DNA of 64,000 nucleotides from Nigrospora sphaerica (taxonomy: Eukaryota > Ascomycota > Sordariomycetes > Amphisphaeriales > Apiosporaceae): assembly GCA_018287875.1 (NCBI GenBank), contig JAGVVL010000018.1, positions 2,968,501-3,032,500 of the forward strand, written 5' to 3'. The notes below the pieces were generated by a model. The model saw only the letters and a program-made list of their open reading frames with translations, was not told where the DNA came from and did no database searches. Position 1 is the stretch's first letter; each line of letters opens with the position of its first letter. Shown here piece by piece: positions 1 to 10,474 of this stretch. A program made the translations under genes and the position numbers.

Positions 1-1912
1 CTCGCTGGAGATCTTGGAGAAGACCGCAATGAACTCGGCTTGGCGTTTCATTGTCTGCCTGGTTTCCACGCCGCCAGGTTTGCTTTCAAGCTCTCGCATG
101 AAGTCGTACTGCACCTTCGCATACATCGTCCTCACTTCCTGGCCTTGTTCCTGGCTCTTATCGTCCCACTCGACCCCCAGGTACCAGTAAAAATAGTTCC
201 CCAGGGTGAAGTTTTCGACGGCTCTGGATATTAGGAAAGTCGCCAGAGATGATGCTTCGGTTGCTGGCTGGTTGGAGTCGGTTGATATGTGCTCAAACTT
301 GAGTGCCTGAACGAGTTGCAGCAGGTACAGTAGCAGCTCGTCGTCGTCGGCTTTCCTCAGGCGGTTGACGGCATAGGCCCGGACGGCGGGGCTGTCGAAT
401 GTAGGGCCAAGGAGCTCCAGCGCGTCGTCGACTTCGATGGCGGTCCACTTCCCAAGCACCTGAATGGCTTGCTTGGACTCACTTTGGTCCTGCCAATTGA
501 CTGACTTCACGAACTTGGTCAAGGCCCGCTTGTCCTTGGTCAAGTGGTACCGGAACTTCCAGACCAGGTCTTTCTCCTCCAGGGTCAAGGTGTGGGTGGG
601 CGAGTAGGCCATGATTGTGTTGAGCTCGTCGCGGACCTTGGCGTTGGGTCTCAAGTCTTTATCAAGAATACCATGGCGGTGCTGGCTGCGCACAAGACGT
701 CTATGTTTGCTTTCTGCGGGGTTGTCCTTGGCGGCCACTTCCGGGTCGTATATCTTGACTATACGCGTGTTTCTGTCGACAGTGTCATTGATGCCCGGTC
801 CAAACTGCACCTCCGGAGGCGGCTTGAGATCGACGTTCGACTGTGAGGCCGAGAGGTGTTGAACGGCCGAGATGGGAGCAGGCGGATACTCGTGGTCGGT
901 GAAAACAACTGGAAAGTCAAAGCGCGGCAACTCGACGGTTAAGGTGAATTTGGAAGGGCCTGGCTGGTCGGGCTTCAGAGACCCGTCCTGATCTCCCTGT
1001 TGCGAATTGGCCTGGCGCCGTAGTGACCTGACCGAGTTCCGTGTTGCCTCGGAGGCGCGTCGCTCGGAAACTCGCCATACGAGTTGGTCCAGCCATTCCA
1101 CCTTGGGTATCTCGTTCATCTCGTATTTTTTGAAGAGCTGATCCAAACGCTCGAGTTCTTCGGCCTCCTTGTCCACCGTTGCCATATCCTCCTTCTTTGC
1201 TCCCTCACGCCTCCGGGGCAGGACGAAGGGGGTCTTCGTATCGTCGTTCCCATCTGCTTGCTCGTGCCGGTGTACCACACATTTCAGCCGCCCTTTCTGA
1301 ACCTGGTTATCTTTGTCAAACAGGGGAAGAGTGGTCCCGCCGAAGGGGATCGCATGACCCTGGGCCTGTCTTCCTCCCGTCGGCGAAACATCCCATATGG
1401 TTATGGCGAGACAGGAGTTAAGCGGAAGGGACTTGTAAGGTATAGGTAAGTCGAGCCATTCGTTCCAGCTGATTTGTTCTTGTCAGTGCCCGCTGCCACC
1501 GACGGTGGGGGAAAGGCGTGGCGTCCTTGACCGACCTTCGTTCGTTCTTGAAAGCCTTGTAGGATGTCTGCACCGGCACTGTCAAGGGCTTGGAGCCTGC
1601 CCAGACTTGGACCGTGACATAGAGGTCGGAATTAGGGCTGTTGGGCCGAAACCGTGTTAACGATGATTCTTTGCTCGACGCGTGTCCGGTCACTAGTAGG
1701 TGTCGTACCTGGTATTCGAGCCGATGTACCTAAGGTCGGGCCGTTGTAGCAGAGTCGAGTGTTTCTGCGGAGTCTCGTCGCCTTCCAGGTTGACACTAGG
1801 TTGGCGGGCTCTCGGTCAGTGCCAAACACCCCAGCAAAAGGGCGGGTTCTTACATGCGTATGCTCAGAGGGTAGTCCAGCGACTCCGAGGTCGCAAATGA
1901 GAAGGGATCCAT
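1..1912 (-). CDS. VPS34: Phosphatidylinositol 3-kinase Vps34, N-terminal two thirds (cut by window edge)
   Basis: Class III PI3-kinase, which makes PI3P on endosomes and autophagic membranes with Vps15. Four exons are visible: 1854-1912, 1709-1795, 1536-1637 and 1-1468, with introns 1796-1853, 1638-1708 and 1469-1535. They join in frame to 572 residues and leave the window on a codon boundary. The start ATG (1910-1912) opens MDPFSFATSESLDYPLSIRI, the usual fungal Vps34 beginning; an ATG ending at 1932 is out of frame. The PI3K C2 domain follows (SDLYVTVQVWAGSKPLTVPV, then WNEWLDLPI). A long charged linker precedes the PIK helical domain (LTKDKRALTKFVKSVNWQD, KQAIQVLGKWTAIEVDDALE). The catalytic kinase domain lies outside the window. 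Intron 3 has a GTCGGT donor, slightly off consensus. Family identity is firm; splice sites are inferred. Confidence 0.93.
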
Positions 1913-2843
1913 AGCGAGGCTCTGCGATCCATGGATGACAGCCGAGGGTTGAGTACAGAGATAGACGTCTGCTCCGGACCTGGAGCGGATGGGAGGTACG
2001 ACACTGGCCCTATCCAGTATGCGAAACAACGGCGAACAGTACGTGATCAGCTGGAGGTGCCTGGCGTGCGCTGCTGCCCTTTATCGATGGGAGTTCACGT
2101 CACCGGGCACCGACCCCGTGGATGTATTCATGCATGTGCTGCCCGGTTGGAAGCTTGGGCCCGCAAGCTTGGACTAGTGTGGGAGGGGTCCTGGGAGGAA
2201 GGGAGGAAGGTTCCGTTCAGCCCCGCGGGCGTACCACTCAACGGTCACTCACTACCTACGGTACCACAACTACACCCTATGCCTATTTCTCCCTCGAGAC
2301 CGAGCATAGTTATCAGAAGGGCTGACTGCTCGGGGCGATCAAAACAGGCATTTCTGGAAACCGGGATCTGTCATCCTCTGAGCCTTCACATAAGAGTTGC
2401 ACGATCGAAACTAGATTTCACGCGGTGGGTTGGGCTTCGGTTTGCCAACACCGAAGGTACTTGTCCCTTCCCGTCAGCCGGCCAAATGTACTTTCTCTGT
2501 ACCTACTAACCATCTATTGTACCCGGGCCTGTGGTGCAGTTAAGTGTGGGTCAGCTCGAAACCGCCCGCACAGCGTGGAGACCAGAACAGCAGCGCTTGA
2601 CCCAAACGACACCATTTGACAAAAGCCAATCTACGCGTCTAGATCGTGTCGCGTCTCCCCCATCCTTTAATGGGTAGGACCCATCACCAGCTCCAAGCCG
2701 ACCCAGCAAATATTGATCCTGGGGTCATAACGCTTGACATCACTACGGGCTTCAAGTATCCGTCTTCGACCCGGTACGGTCAACTTGCTCTCTCGCCCGC
2801 CCATCTTCCCCCGGCGTGGGCAGCAACTCCGTGCGCCCTCAAG
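1913..2843. other. Intergenic, divergent promoter region VPS34/NSE4
   Basis: About 930 bp between two genes transcribed away from each other, so it should carry both promoters. Open frames here, such as one running from 1931 to 2509, have no recognisable domain and no splice support. The frame of the downstream gene stays open upstream to 2646 without a convincing N-terminus. Confidence 0.5.
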
Positions 2844-4238
2844 ATGTCGTCACAATCCCCCGAGCCGCCGTCTCCGTCACAGCGGTCAGACAAGGAGAAC
2901 AGCCCGCGGCCTCTAGCCATGAGAGATAAGGGAAAGGCCCCCGAAGGCTCTTCCAAGAGGAAGCGCGCCATGGGCAACGGAGTTGAACGAACGGCTTCGC
3001 GGCGTCGTGTCTCCGCCCACAATTCCAACGATGACGCCGATGAGTCCAACCAGTATGACCCGGACCAGCCCATCGAGCAGAGGCGTGAGGTCCAAAGAGA
3101 GTTGCGGGGGCTGCTCAAGGATGTCCAGGAGAACATGGATGAGTACATGCAAGCCGACTCGGAAGGCCTACACAAGACCCTGCGGAGGGCAAACGCGCTG
3201 TCAGCGGGGATTAAGCAGACATCAGAAGCAACCATCGACTCTAAATTACTAGTGAGCACGGTTGATGCGGCCAACCGGAAAACAATGCGCCTCACAGCCG
3301 GCAACGTCGCCCACGGTGTCGATGTGGATGAGTTTGTTTCAAAATGCATTACTTTCATGAGAATAGGGGGTGGGATAGTGGAGGACGACGCTCCTGAGTT
3401 GTCGAGCACGCAGCGACAGCGAAGACACCCCAATCGACGCGCCCTAGACCGTATGGACGAGGACGAGGACGATGATGCAATTGGCGACGAGGGAGACATG
3501 TTCAATTGGGAGCACCTGGGCAGATTCGCCTGCCTGCCCAATATACGACACCCCGCGACCTCGGGCTTCCTCCTCGGGCCTCTTTCCGTCGAGAAGAAAG
3601 CTCGCAAAATTGTCAAAAGGAGTGCCCCGTTCCGACCCCAGAACCTCCAGGAGACCCGCCCAGAGGTATTGGATATTGGAGATATCGAGAAGAACGAGAA
3701 TAACGATCTCGCTGGTATCTGCGCCAAGATCCTGCAGCGGCTTAAAGACGTACAGGAACGAGCACAGGAAGAGGCCGAGAGTGCATTTCAGGCCGAAGAC
3801 GACGAGGAAACCGAACTGATTATGCGGAAATACGGCCTGAAAGACAATGGTTGCATCGACTTGCTGAAGTTTGTCGTCAACCCCAAGTCGTTCGGCCAGA
3901 CGGTGGAGAACATGTTCTATGTCAGCTTCCTCATACGCGATGCGAAAGTCAAGCTCACATATGATTCGGAAGAGTTCCCGACACTTGGTAGGTTAACCCC
4001 CACCTTACGAACAGTGGGCGAGACAGCTGGCTTACTGAGCGACGCAGATCCGATCGACTCGCATGAACGTGACCACAACGGTCCGCGGCGCGACGCCCAC
4101 AAACAGCAAGCTGTGTTCCACCTGGATATGGACGTGTGGCGGGATCTGATCAACGCATACGAGATGACGGAGCCCCTGATCGAGCACCGGAAAGAGGGAA
4201 AGAGCCAAATGCCTGGGGCTCGGGGTTGGTATAGCTAA
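2844..4238 (+). CDS. NSE4: SMC5/6 complex kleisin subunit Nse4
   Basis: Nse4 is the kleisin that bridges the Smc5 and Smc6 heads and binds Nse1/Nse3 in the nuclear DNA-repair complex. Exons are 2844-3987 and 4048-4238 (444 residues); the intron is 60 bp, so its phase cannot be tested by frame alone. I chose the ATG at 2844 (MSSQSPEPPSPSQRS) because the in-frame sequence upstream looks like leader, not protein. Visible in order: a low-complexity basic N-terminus; the kleisin N-terminal helices (EQRREVQRELRGLLKDVQEN, then LHKTLRRANALSAGIKQTSE); an acidic linker; and the Nse4 C-terminal domain (GCIDLLKFVVNPKSFGQTVE, NMFYVSFLIRDAKVKLTYD). It ends GARGWYS. Recognition is strong. Confidence 0.93.
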   Translation: MSSQSPEPPSPSQRSDKENSPRPLAMRDKGKAPEGSSKRKRAMGNGVERTASRRRVSAHNSNDDADESNQYDPDQPIEQRREVQRELRGLLKDVQENMDEYMQADSEGLHKTLRRANALSAGIKQTSEATIDSKLLVSTVDAANRKTMRLTAGNVAHGVDVDEFVSKCITFMRIGGGIVEDDAPELSSTQRQRRHPNRRALDRMDEDEDDDAIGDEGDMFNWEHLGRFACLPNIRHPATSGFLLGPLSVEKKARKIVKRSAPFRPQNLQETRPEVLDIGDIEKNENNDLAGICAKILQRLKDVQERAQEEAESAFQAEDDEETELIMRKYGLKDNGCIDLLKFVVNPKSFGQTVENMFYVSFLIRDAKVKLTYDSEEFPTLGRLTPTLRTVGETAGLLSDADPIDSHERDHNGPRRDAHKQQAVFHLDMDVWRDLINAYEMTEPLIEHRKEGKSQMPGARGWYS

Positions 4239-4677
4239 CCAGCTTCCGCCCCATCCCAGGCTCCCTTTCCCCGGCGGACCCGTCGATATTGCGATGAAGT
4301 ACTTGTCTCCTTCGGATACGAGCACTGTCTTGTCCGGCATGACTCTTATCCTCAAGTCTGGGGGTTCTGTGGGAATGAAGGATATTTTCTAGTGGCTGGA
4401 ATGCATGATGTGCCGCTTATGGCCGGTGTTTGAGCTGGACGCTTGTACAAGTAACGATACCCAAAGCCACATCACATCTGATGACTCCCAGCTGAATTAT
4501 AATGACGAGTGCGGCACAACACGACAGGACAACCTAGTCACACCCCCCAAAATTAGGTTCTCGGTCAGACAAGGAATTACCACAGGGCCTATTAACGTTG
4601 GCATAGGCGGCCATGTGTTGGTTTGGGAATAACCTCAGAGATTGGTGCTTTTTACTTGGTCCGCCGTGGTCTCACAG
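4239..4677. other. Intergenic between convergent genes
   Basis: Mostly 3' flank. A frame open from about 4250 to a TAG at 4389-4391 reads GPVDIAMKYLSPSDTSTVLS and looks protein-like, but it has no start, no partner exon I can identify and no known domain. It may be 3' UTR of NSE4 or a relic exon. Confidence 0.35.
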
Positions 4678-5516
4678 CTAACCCAACACGAGGGTAGTCT
4701 TGAGCGTGGCCTTTCGTCCCAGCAAAGCAATGATATACTTGTACATCTCACGCAGCTGCAGAAGGTCCACGTGGAGTCTGGATAAACAACTTGGACCGTC
4801 GCGGTGGGCATCGAAGTAAACGAAGCCGAAGGGGTCGAACCGCCTCTGTTCCCAGTTTTCGTGCGGCCTTTGTCGCCAGTTGTCCTCGGATGCTCTGTAT
4901 GGCAAGACGACAAGGATCAGCTCCGTCATACCAACAAAGGGCTCCAACGACTTTACCGCCCATTCCCAGAAGCCTTCGCCGCGCGCCTGGGCCCTTCTCA
5001 GCCAAAGAGCCAAGGTCGTGATGCAGGCCCTGTTGAAGAGGACGGCGAGGTGTTGGATCATAGGGGTCCACCAGTGACCGTGGGCCCAGAACCAGGGATC
5101 GTCGGTGACTTCGGGGAATTTAAGGAAGGTCAGGTCCGTACCCCAGTTTACCATCGCCGGAAACGTGAGCATTCTGTACTCCCCCGGCGGAAGATAGCAA
5201 GGGAGCCGGGCCAGTACTCCCTAGTGGGCGCCCTCGAGTACGAGCCTGCGCCGTGTGACATCGACCCCAGGGTCGCGAGGCTGCTTGTGTCGGCGCGCCA
5301 AGCCCAATCGAGGGACAAGTTATGGCCGGCGGAGGCCGCCCTAGGCACCTTGGTCGTGTTGAAGTAGATACGGATCGCGCGGCCGTGCATGGGGTGGTTG
5401 ATCACGGTGGGGAGGCACCTGATGGCGTGCGTATGCGGATTTAGGTATTCCAACGCCCCGATCGTGCGACGAATCTCAGGGGGAAACTCAAACTCCGGAA
5501 TCGGGCTTCCAGACAT
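4678..5516 (-). pseudogene. 2EXR-like fungal protein, apparently broken
   Basis: The frame opening at the ATG at 5514-5516 starts MSGSPIPEFEFPPEIRRTIG, resembling the 2EXR signature (LPPEIR.xIW) with Gly where Trp is usual. It runs to a stop at 5148. A second frame carries the rest of a plausible protein down to 4678 (GEYRMLTFPAMVNWGTDLTF, WTPMIQHLAVLFNRACITTL). That second frame also reads sensibly upstream (DVTRRRLVLEGAH, then a TAG, then GVLARLPCYL), so the two halves are separated by at least one frame change and one stop. An intron ending in CACTAG before GGAGTACTG is an alternative, but I found no good donor in the right phase. The role of 2EXR proteins is unknown. Decayed gene is the better reading. 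Confidence 0.5.
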
Positions 5517-6212
5517 CGTTGAAAAGCCCCAAAGGTATCACTTCTGGGGAAGGAAGCAAGTACTCGCCATGACATCCGCTATCTTCCCTTAGGTACAAAA
5601 TCCGGCCCCAGCGAGACAACCCATTGCGCAGCTTAGGAAGCTACCAGTGAGCGTTTATGACTTCTTCGAGCGGAGCAGCCTTCTCGTCATCAGGCCGTCG
5701 CGTTGGATGGGAACTTGCGACAACTCTGGACCATACATTTGCAAGCCGGACGACGGTAAGCGCCAGTGACTTTTTGGCAGATGGATAGGTATGTACTTAT
5801 TTCTATCCCGTTACTGTGCTTTTGCTGTTGACATAAGTCACGTCTCCAACCGCTGGTGAAGGGTTGCTGCCCAGGCGTCGTCGAGACGATATCCAATATG
5901 CCAGCGCTCTGGGAAGAACTCGACTGGCCTTTCAGACACTACCTCTGGATATCTCAGAACGTATCGTGCACCGACTTCTGTCGCGTCTTTCGGGGATAGG
6001 GTACCCTGTATTCAGCACACAGCCTACATAGCCTAGGTCTTGAATTTTGGGATCACAAACATTTACTTTAAACAGCGGCCCTACCCTAAACCGGGCACCA
6101 GGAACATATCTCCTTATATACATAGGTATAGCAGTCTGGACTGCAAACTCCAGGCGCCAGAACAAGCCCATTCATGCCACATAACTCGTGAGAAACGACC
6201 GAAACAGCCGGC
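5517..6212. other. Intergenic
   Basis: About 700 bp with only short, unconvincing open frames. No RNA gene, repeat or mobile element is recognisable. Confidence 0.5.
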
Positions 6213-7112
6213 TCAGCTCTCCAACTCCAGCATCTGGCGTAGTCCCATCTCTGAAGCCCTGTACCACCGTCCCCTCTCCTCCAGGTCATCCTCAACACCG
6301 CCCACTGCCCCGTCCTTGCGCCGCCGTGCCTCTCTCGCGGCCGCTGTGCTGTTTGCTCGCTTTGTTTCCAAAGGCTGCAGTTCGGCCTGGAGCCTGTCCA
6401 GCTCCTTCTTCTTGCGCGGCACCTGACTCTGCAGCTGTTGCAGTGTCCGGTCCAGCTCGTCCCGTTGTCTTTTCTTCTCGTCGACAAGCTCCAGCGTTTT
6501 CTGAAGCGGGAGGTTCATCTCGGGGTTTTCGTGCATTCTTTCCGACCGTGTCGCCCTCAGCTCCTGGACTTTCTCCTCCAAGCCCTCGATCTGGGCGGGC
6601 AACTGCTCCAGTCTGGTCGTCTGCAGCTTCACACCATCGTATCTCTTGGCCAGTTCGCGACCTTTCTTTTCCAGCTCCTCGACCATGGTGGCGACTTCGG
6701 TCTTGAGGGCCTTCAGTTCGGCTTTGGCGACCGAGTTCTGCAGCTCCATATCGACATTCTCCTGCGGTGATACGATAAGGGGCGGATCGCCTACGATAGC
6801 GCGGATGAATTTCTCCTTGGTGACTTGTTCGACATAGCTGAAGCGTAGTTTGGCGAAAAGCTCGCGGTAGTGCGTCAGGTCGGCCTCGAGCGATGCTGGG
6901 GTAGGCGCATCGAGGGAGGTGTTGGAAACATCGGACGTCCGCTGCTGCTGTAGGGCCTGCTGCTGGGCTGCTAGGTCTGTAGAGATGGGTTCGGAGAGTC
7001 TGAGTATGTTGAGTTGGTGACCGGAAGCGAGGGATTTGAGCGCATCTAGGGCCTCCTGGGCGGACTGTGGTTGAGCAGTCCCGATTGATTTGGCACTCTT
7101 TCTCTTGGCCAT
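6213..7112 (-). CDS. SOS7: Kinetochore protein Sos7-like
   Basis: Predicted 299-residue coiled-coil protein. The start at 7110-7112 (MAKRKSAKSIG) is preferred; the frame extends upstream to 7214 but that part reads like leader. Residues roughly 75-115 carry the diagnostic block (LTHYRELFAKLRFSYVEQVT, then KEKFIRAIVGDPPLIVSPQE) seen in Sos7 proteins, which act with the Spc7/KNL1 outer-kinetochore scaffold. The remainder is almost all heptad-like helix rich in E, K, L and Q (ELKALKTEVATMVEELEKKG; LDRTLQQLQSQVPRKKKELD), expected for a rod-like subunit. No intron is needed. The family call rests on the conserved N-terminal block. Confidence 0.82.
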   Translation of the reverse strand: MAKRKSAKSIGTAQPQSAQEALDALKSLASGHQLNILRLSEPISTDLAAQQQALQQQRTSDVSNTSLDAPTPASLEADLTHYRELFAKLRFSYVEQVTKEKFIRAIVGDPPLIVSPQENVDMELQNSVAKAELKALKTEVATMVEELEKKGRELAKRYDGVKLQTTRLEQLPAQIEGLEEKVQELRATRSERMHENPEMNLPLQKTLELVDEKKRQRDELDRTLQQLQSQVPRKKKELDRLQAELQPLETKRANSTAAAREARRRKDGAVGGVEDDLEERGRWYRASEMGLRQMLELES

Positions 7113-7930
7113 GGTTGTGTTGTGACTGGATGCGCGCGCCGGATTTGGTGTGCTGTGGACCAAACGAAGCTGTTGATGTGAATTTCGGCAGTTCGACTGG
7201 CGTGGCGTGCTCAACGTTGGTCACAATAGTGGAGCACAGCGACGTCTTTGTGAGTACGCGATAAGTAGACAAAACGATTCGAAGTCACCAAGTTGGTAAA
7301 GGGAAGTTGGAGATGTAAGTACAAGGGATGCGACAGGCGTCGCGATGTGCCGCCCCGCCATTATTTACATTGGTCCCAGAAGTGGCATAGCGCATCTGGA
7401 TAGCCGATAAGCAACTCCCCTCATCAATCCTGGAGGATTAGCATGAATAGGCGGAATCGGCAGGTGCGAGTGGGGCCCCGGGAATCGTACCGACGTCAAT
7501 GGGAATACTGCATAGGTTCTCACCACGAAGTAGCCTCCATATGCTGGACTGCCCACATCCATCCAGGTCCCCTGCAAAGCAACAACCAGTCTCCATGCGG
7601 CCCCAGCCCCAGTTGCAGTCCCGTCAGCTTGGTACGCTTTAGTGGACGGGACTTCGAATCGGTTACCATCCCTCGTCTGCCGCCTGCTATTCCTCATCCC
7701 CCTCCGATCGCGCGACTGGCTTGGTGAGGGGGTTCTTGCTCCTGTGCGAGCCGCTCGACTCGCCTCACTCACCGCCCCCACTGCTTACTCTGAGGGCTAT
7801 CCATTCCTTGGCCGCTTTTCCATTCTCAAAGGACCCTCCACTACTACGCTGCATCAGTACGCCTCTCCTGCGCCCGTCGGCCCCCCCCATCGGAACAAGA
7901 TTACTTTGCGTCTCGTCACAAGAAGCCATC
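7113..7930. other. Intergenic, divergent promoters
   Basis: About 820 bp between the Sos7-like gene and the RS-rich gene, which are divergently transcribed. A C/T-rich tract around 7650-7920 just before the downstream ATG is typical of a fungal 5' UTR. No other feature seen. Confidence 0.5.
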
Positions 7931-9251
7931 ATGCCGCCGCCATCGCACGAGCTGCTCACCGACGACTATGTGGCCGAGATGCTGGCCAACGAGGCCAAGG
8001 ATTGTTCACTGAAGTACTCTGCCATGGGCCTGGAAGCATTCAACCGACCAGCCAAGTACGTAAACTACATACCTACCTCCGCCTACCCCTATACCGGCTC
8101 TCTCTATATCTGGATCCCGCCGCCATCGACTGCGTCTAACCCGCGTACCTTCCAGGCGTCCAGCGAACCAGCCCAAGCCCAACACCCGCTTCCTGAACAA
8201 TATTATCCGGGATACCAACAGTCACAACCGTGCGCTGCTCGCGAAAGAAAGCGCCGAGTCAGCAGCCCGCCTGCGCGACCTGGAACGCACTGAAGAGTCG
8301 AAGCGCCATACTGAAGAGAACCGGCAGCGCAGGCTGCGGCCGGGTCCCAGCGATACACGCAAGCGCATGCTGGGTGACATACATGCCATCATCGGCGGCT
8401 CGTCTAAGAAACGCAAGGCCGATGACGGCAACAGCGATGCGGCAGAAGGGGGAAACGCTAGGAAAGCCAGTAGGCGCGAGGGCGGCGAACGGGACTCCAG
8501 AGAAGGTCGCTCGAAGCGCGACGAGTCGCGGTCGAGAGACAGCAACTCTAAGAAAGAGCTGTTTGCCGACCACGACGAGCGGCACGCCTTGTCGTGGCAT
8601 AAACGGACGCACAAAGATAGGTCCAGGTCGAGAGAGCGCAGCCATCGGAGGGAGTCCTCAGGCCCGTCGAAAAGTCGCAATGACAGCCGGCACCGAAGTC
8701 ACCGTCATCGAAGTCACCGTCATCGTTCGGATCGGGATGGTTCTGGCGACGAGAAAAGTCGTTCGCACAGCAAGACGAAGAGCAGCATGGGACGCGAGTC
8801 AGAGCGACGTCACCGTCGGCATGAACCTGCCGAGCTTTCCAGCCCGAACGCCTCGGATTCCGACCCCCTCGACGACCTGATCGGCCCTGCGCCTCCTCCC
8901 CAGGATGCCCCTGCGGCTCGCCCCCCGCGTGGCCGGGGCGCTGTGATGGGCATGTCGGGCATTGATCGCCGCTTCGCTGCCGACTACGACCCGAAGAACG
9001 ACATTTCGTTAGACGCCGGCGAGGAGGACGATGACTGGGGCACGGCTTTGGAAGCCCTGAAAGACAGGGAGCGTTGGAAGAAGCAAGGAGGTGATCGATT
9101 ACGCACGGCCGGGTTTACCGAGGACCAAATCAAGAAATGGGAAAAGGGCGGGCCCACCGAGGAGGACGTTAGCTGGTCCAAAAAAGGAGAGCAGCGTGAG
9201 TGGGATCGAGGAAAGGATTCAAAGACACTGGCCGATGAAACAATGGATTAG
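7931..9251 (+). CDS. RS-rich nuclear protein, possible splicing-related factor
   Basis: Two exons, 7931-8055 and 8156-9251, give 406 residues; the intron 8056-8155 begins GTACGT and ends TTCCAG. The N-terminus (HELLTDDYVAEMLANEAKDC, LKYSAMGLEAF, then RPANQPKPNTRFLNNIIRDT) is a compact conserved-looking block. The middle is dominated by SR/RS and HR repeats (DRSRSRERSHRRES; RHRSHRHRSHRHRSDR), as in splicing-associated proteins. The C-terminus is again ordered (GMSGIDRRFAADYDPKNDIS, WGTALEALKDRERWKKQG). I recall similar fungal proteins labelled pre-mRNA-splicing factor 38B, but I see no PRP38 domain and would not assert that function. A short DNA duplication around 8695-8725 creates the repeated SHRHR units. 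Confidence 0.75.
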
Positions 9252-10474
9252 GTGGTCCGGGAGATTTCCCCCTATCCCGCCTATCTAGGGGCGGGATCGG
9301 CCTTGTCAGCTCAGCAACCCGAGGCATTTTTGTTATCTCATGAGGAGCGGTTGCTTGCATACGACGGAGTTTTAGAAGATCGGATTTGCGTTGTCTTGTC
9401 GACGCGAATAGTTGCGACGCATGGTACATGGACGGTCAACACATTGCGGCATTGAGATTTTCACGGATGCTTTTTGGGGTGGACAAATATAATGCCATCA
9501 TACCCTGGTCGGGCGTGCCACTGCTGCTTGATACCCCCGCCTATGCCGGGCAGAGCAGACTGTGTCTGCTGCTTTGGGAATTCTCCACGCGGCCCTTGGT
9601 AGTAGGATGTACGGAGCTGGAGCGAGAGTTTCCTCGTTTCCGACCACCCGGTGGCTTTTTCCGCCTGGCCATCGATCTTCCCCCTCTTCTCGAGGGTCCG
9701 GGGCCAGGTGTAGTTTTGTGTTGTGTCACCCCTTCTTCACTTTGCGAGACCGCTGCGTGCACCGCGTGTGGGCCTCGGGGCATGACCCCGTCCGTGTCGA
9801 CGTGGCTGATGCATCGAGGGGGAAAATACGGAGGCGCCCCCGCGGATAAGGCGACGTGACCCTCCCCGGGGGGCAGCGAGGGAGGGGAGGGCGGGGGGAC
9901 GCTTTGTTACTTCCACACCATGCGCAGCATGGGAGTGTGACTCTCGACGAGTCGCGGCGTTTCTTCCATATCCGGGTTCCCCGGGGTTCCCAACTCTCGG
10001 GCTGCCTAGACGAAGGCGCGCCGAGGATGAGAGTGGGAGACTTGGCGAGAAACACCGGGAGGGTTGTGGTGATGGTTTCGTGGGGGCCATCGGCCTACAC
10101 GACAGCGGCTTGTATTTATATATATGGCAACTAAAATCCCCGTACTGCAAAGCACTCGAGCCTCGATCCCATCCGGGGCCCTCTTTCCCAGCTCGTCAAG
10201 GTGGCAGCTCAGCAGCGCGTCTAAATCGGTAGCTTACACCGTTTCTGCAGAAAGGGGAACCCTCGAGGTAGCGCCATTCACAGCGGCGCCGGGCTGTGTT
10301 AGGAAAGAGCCTCTTATTACACCTATCGCTGGAGTCGCTGGTCCCGGGCACGGCATGTTTTGCGGGCTTCCAAAACCGCATGAATCACTCCGAGAAACGC
10401 CTCGCCATGCCCTCCCCAAACTTTGCAAGCAACCCCCACCCCCTGGAAGCGAGTCGACGTCCGTCGCTCTCTTT
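9252..10474. other. Intergenic between convergent genes
   Basis: About 1.2 kb, GC-rich with several short open frames on both strands. None shows a domain, signal peptide or plausible splicing, so I annotate no gene here. Confidence 0.5.

Noticed and set aside
9386..9859. 157-codon plus-strand open frame
   Set aside because: No domain, composition follows GC bias, overlaps similar-length frames on the other strand and lies between convergent gene ends.
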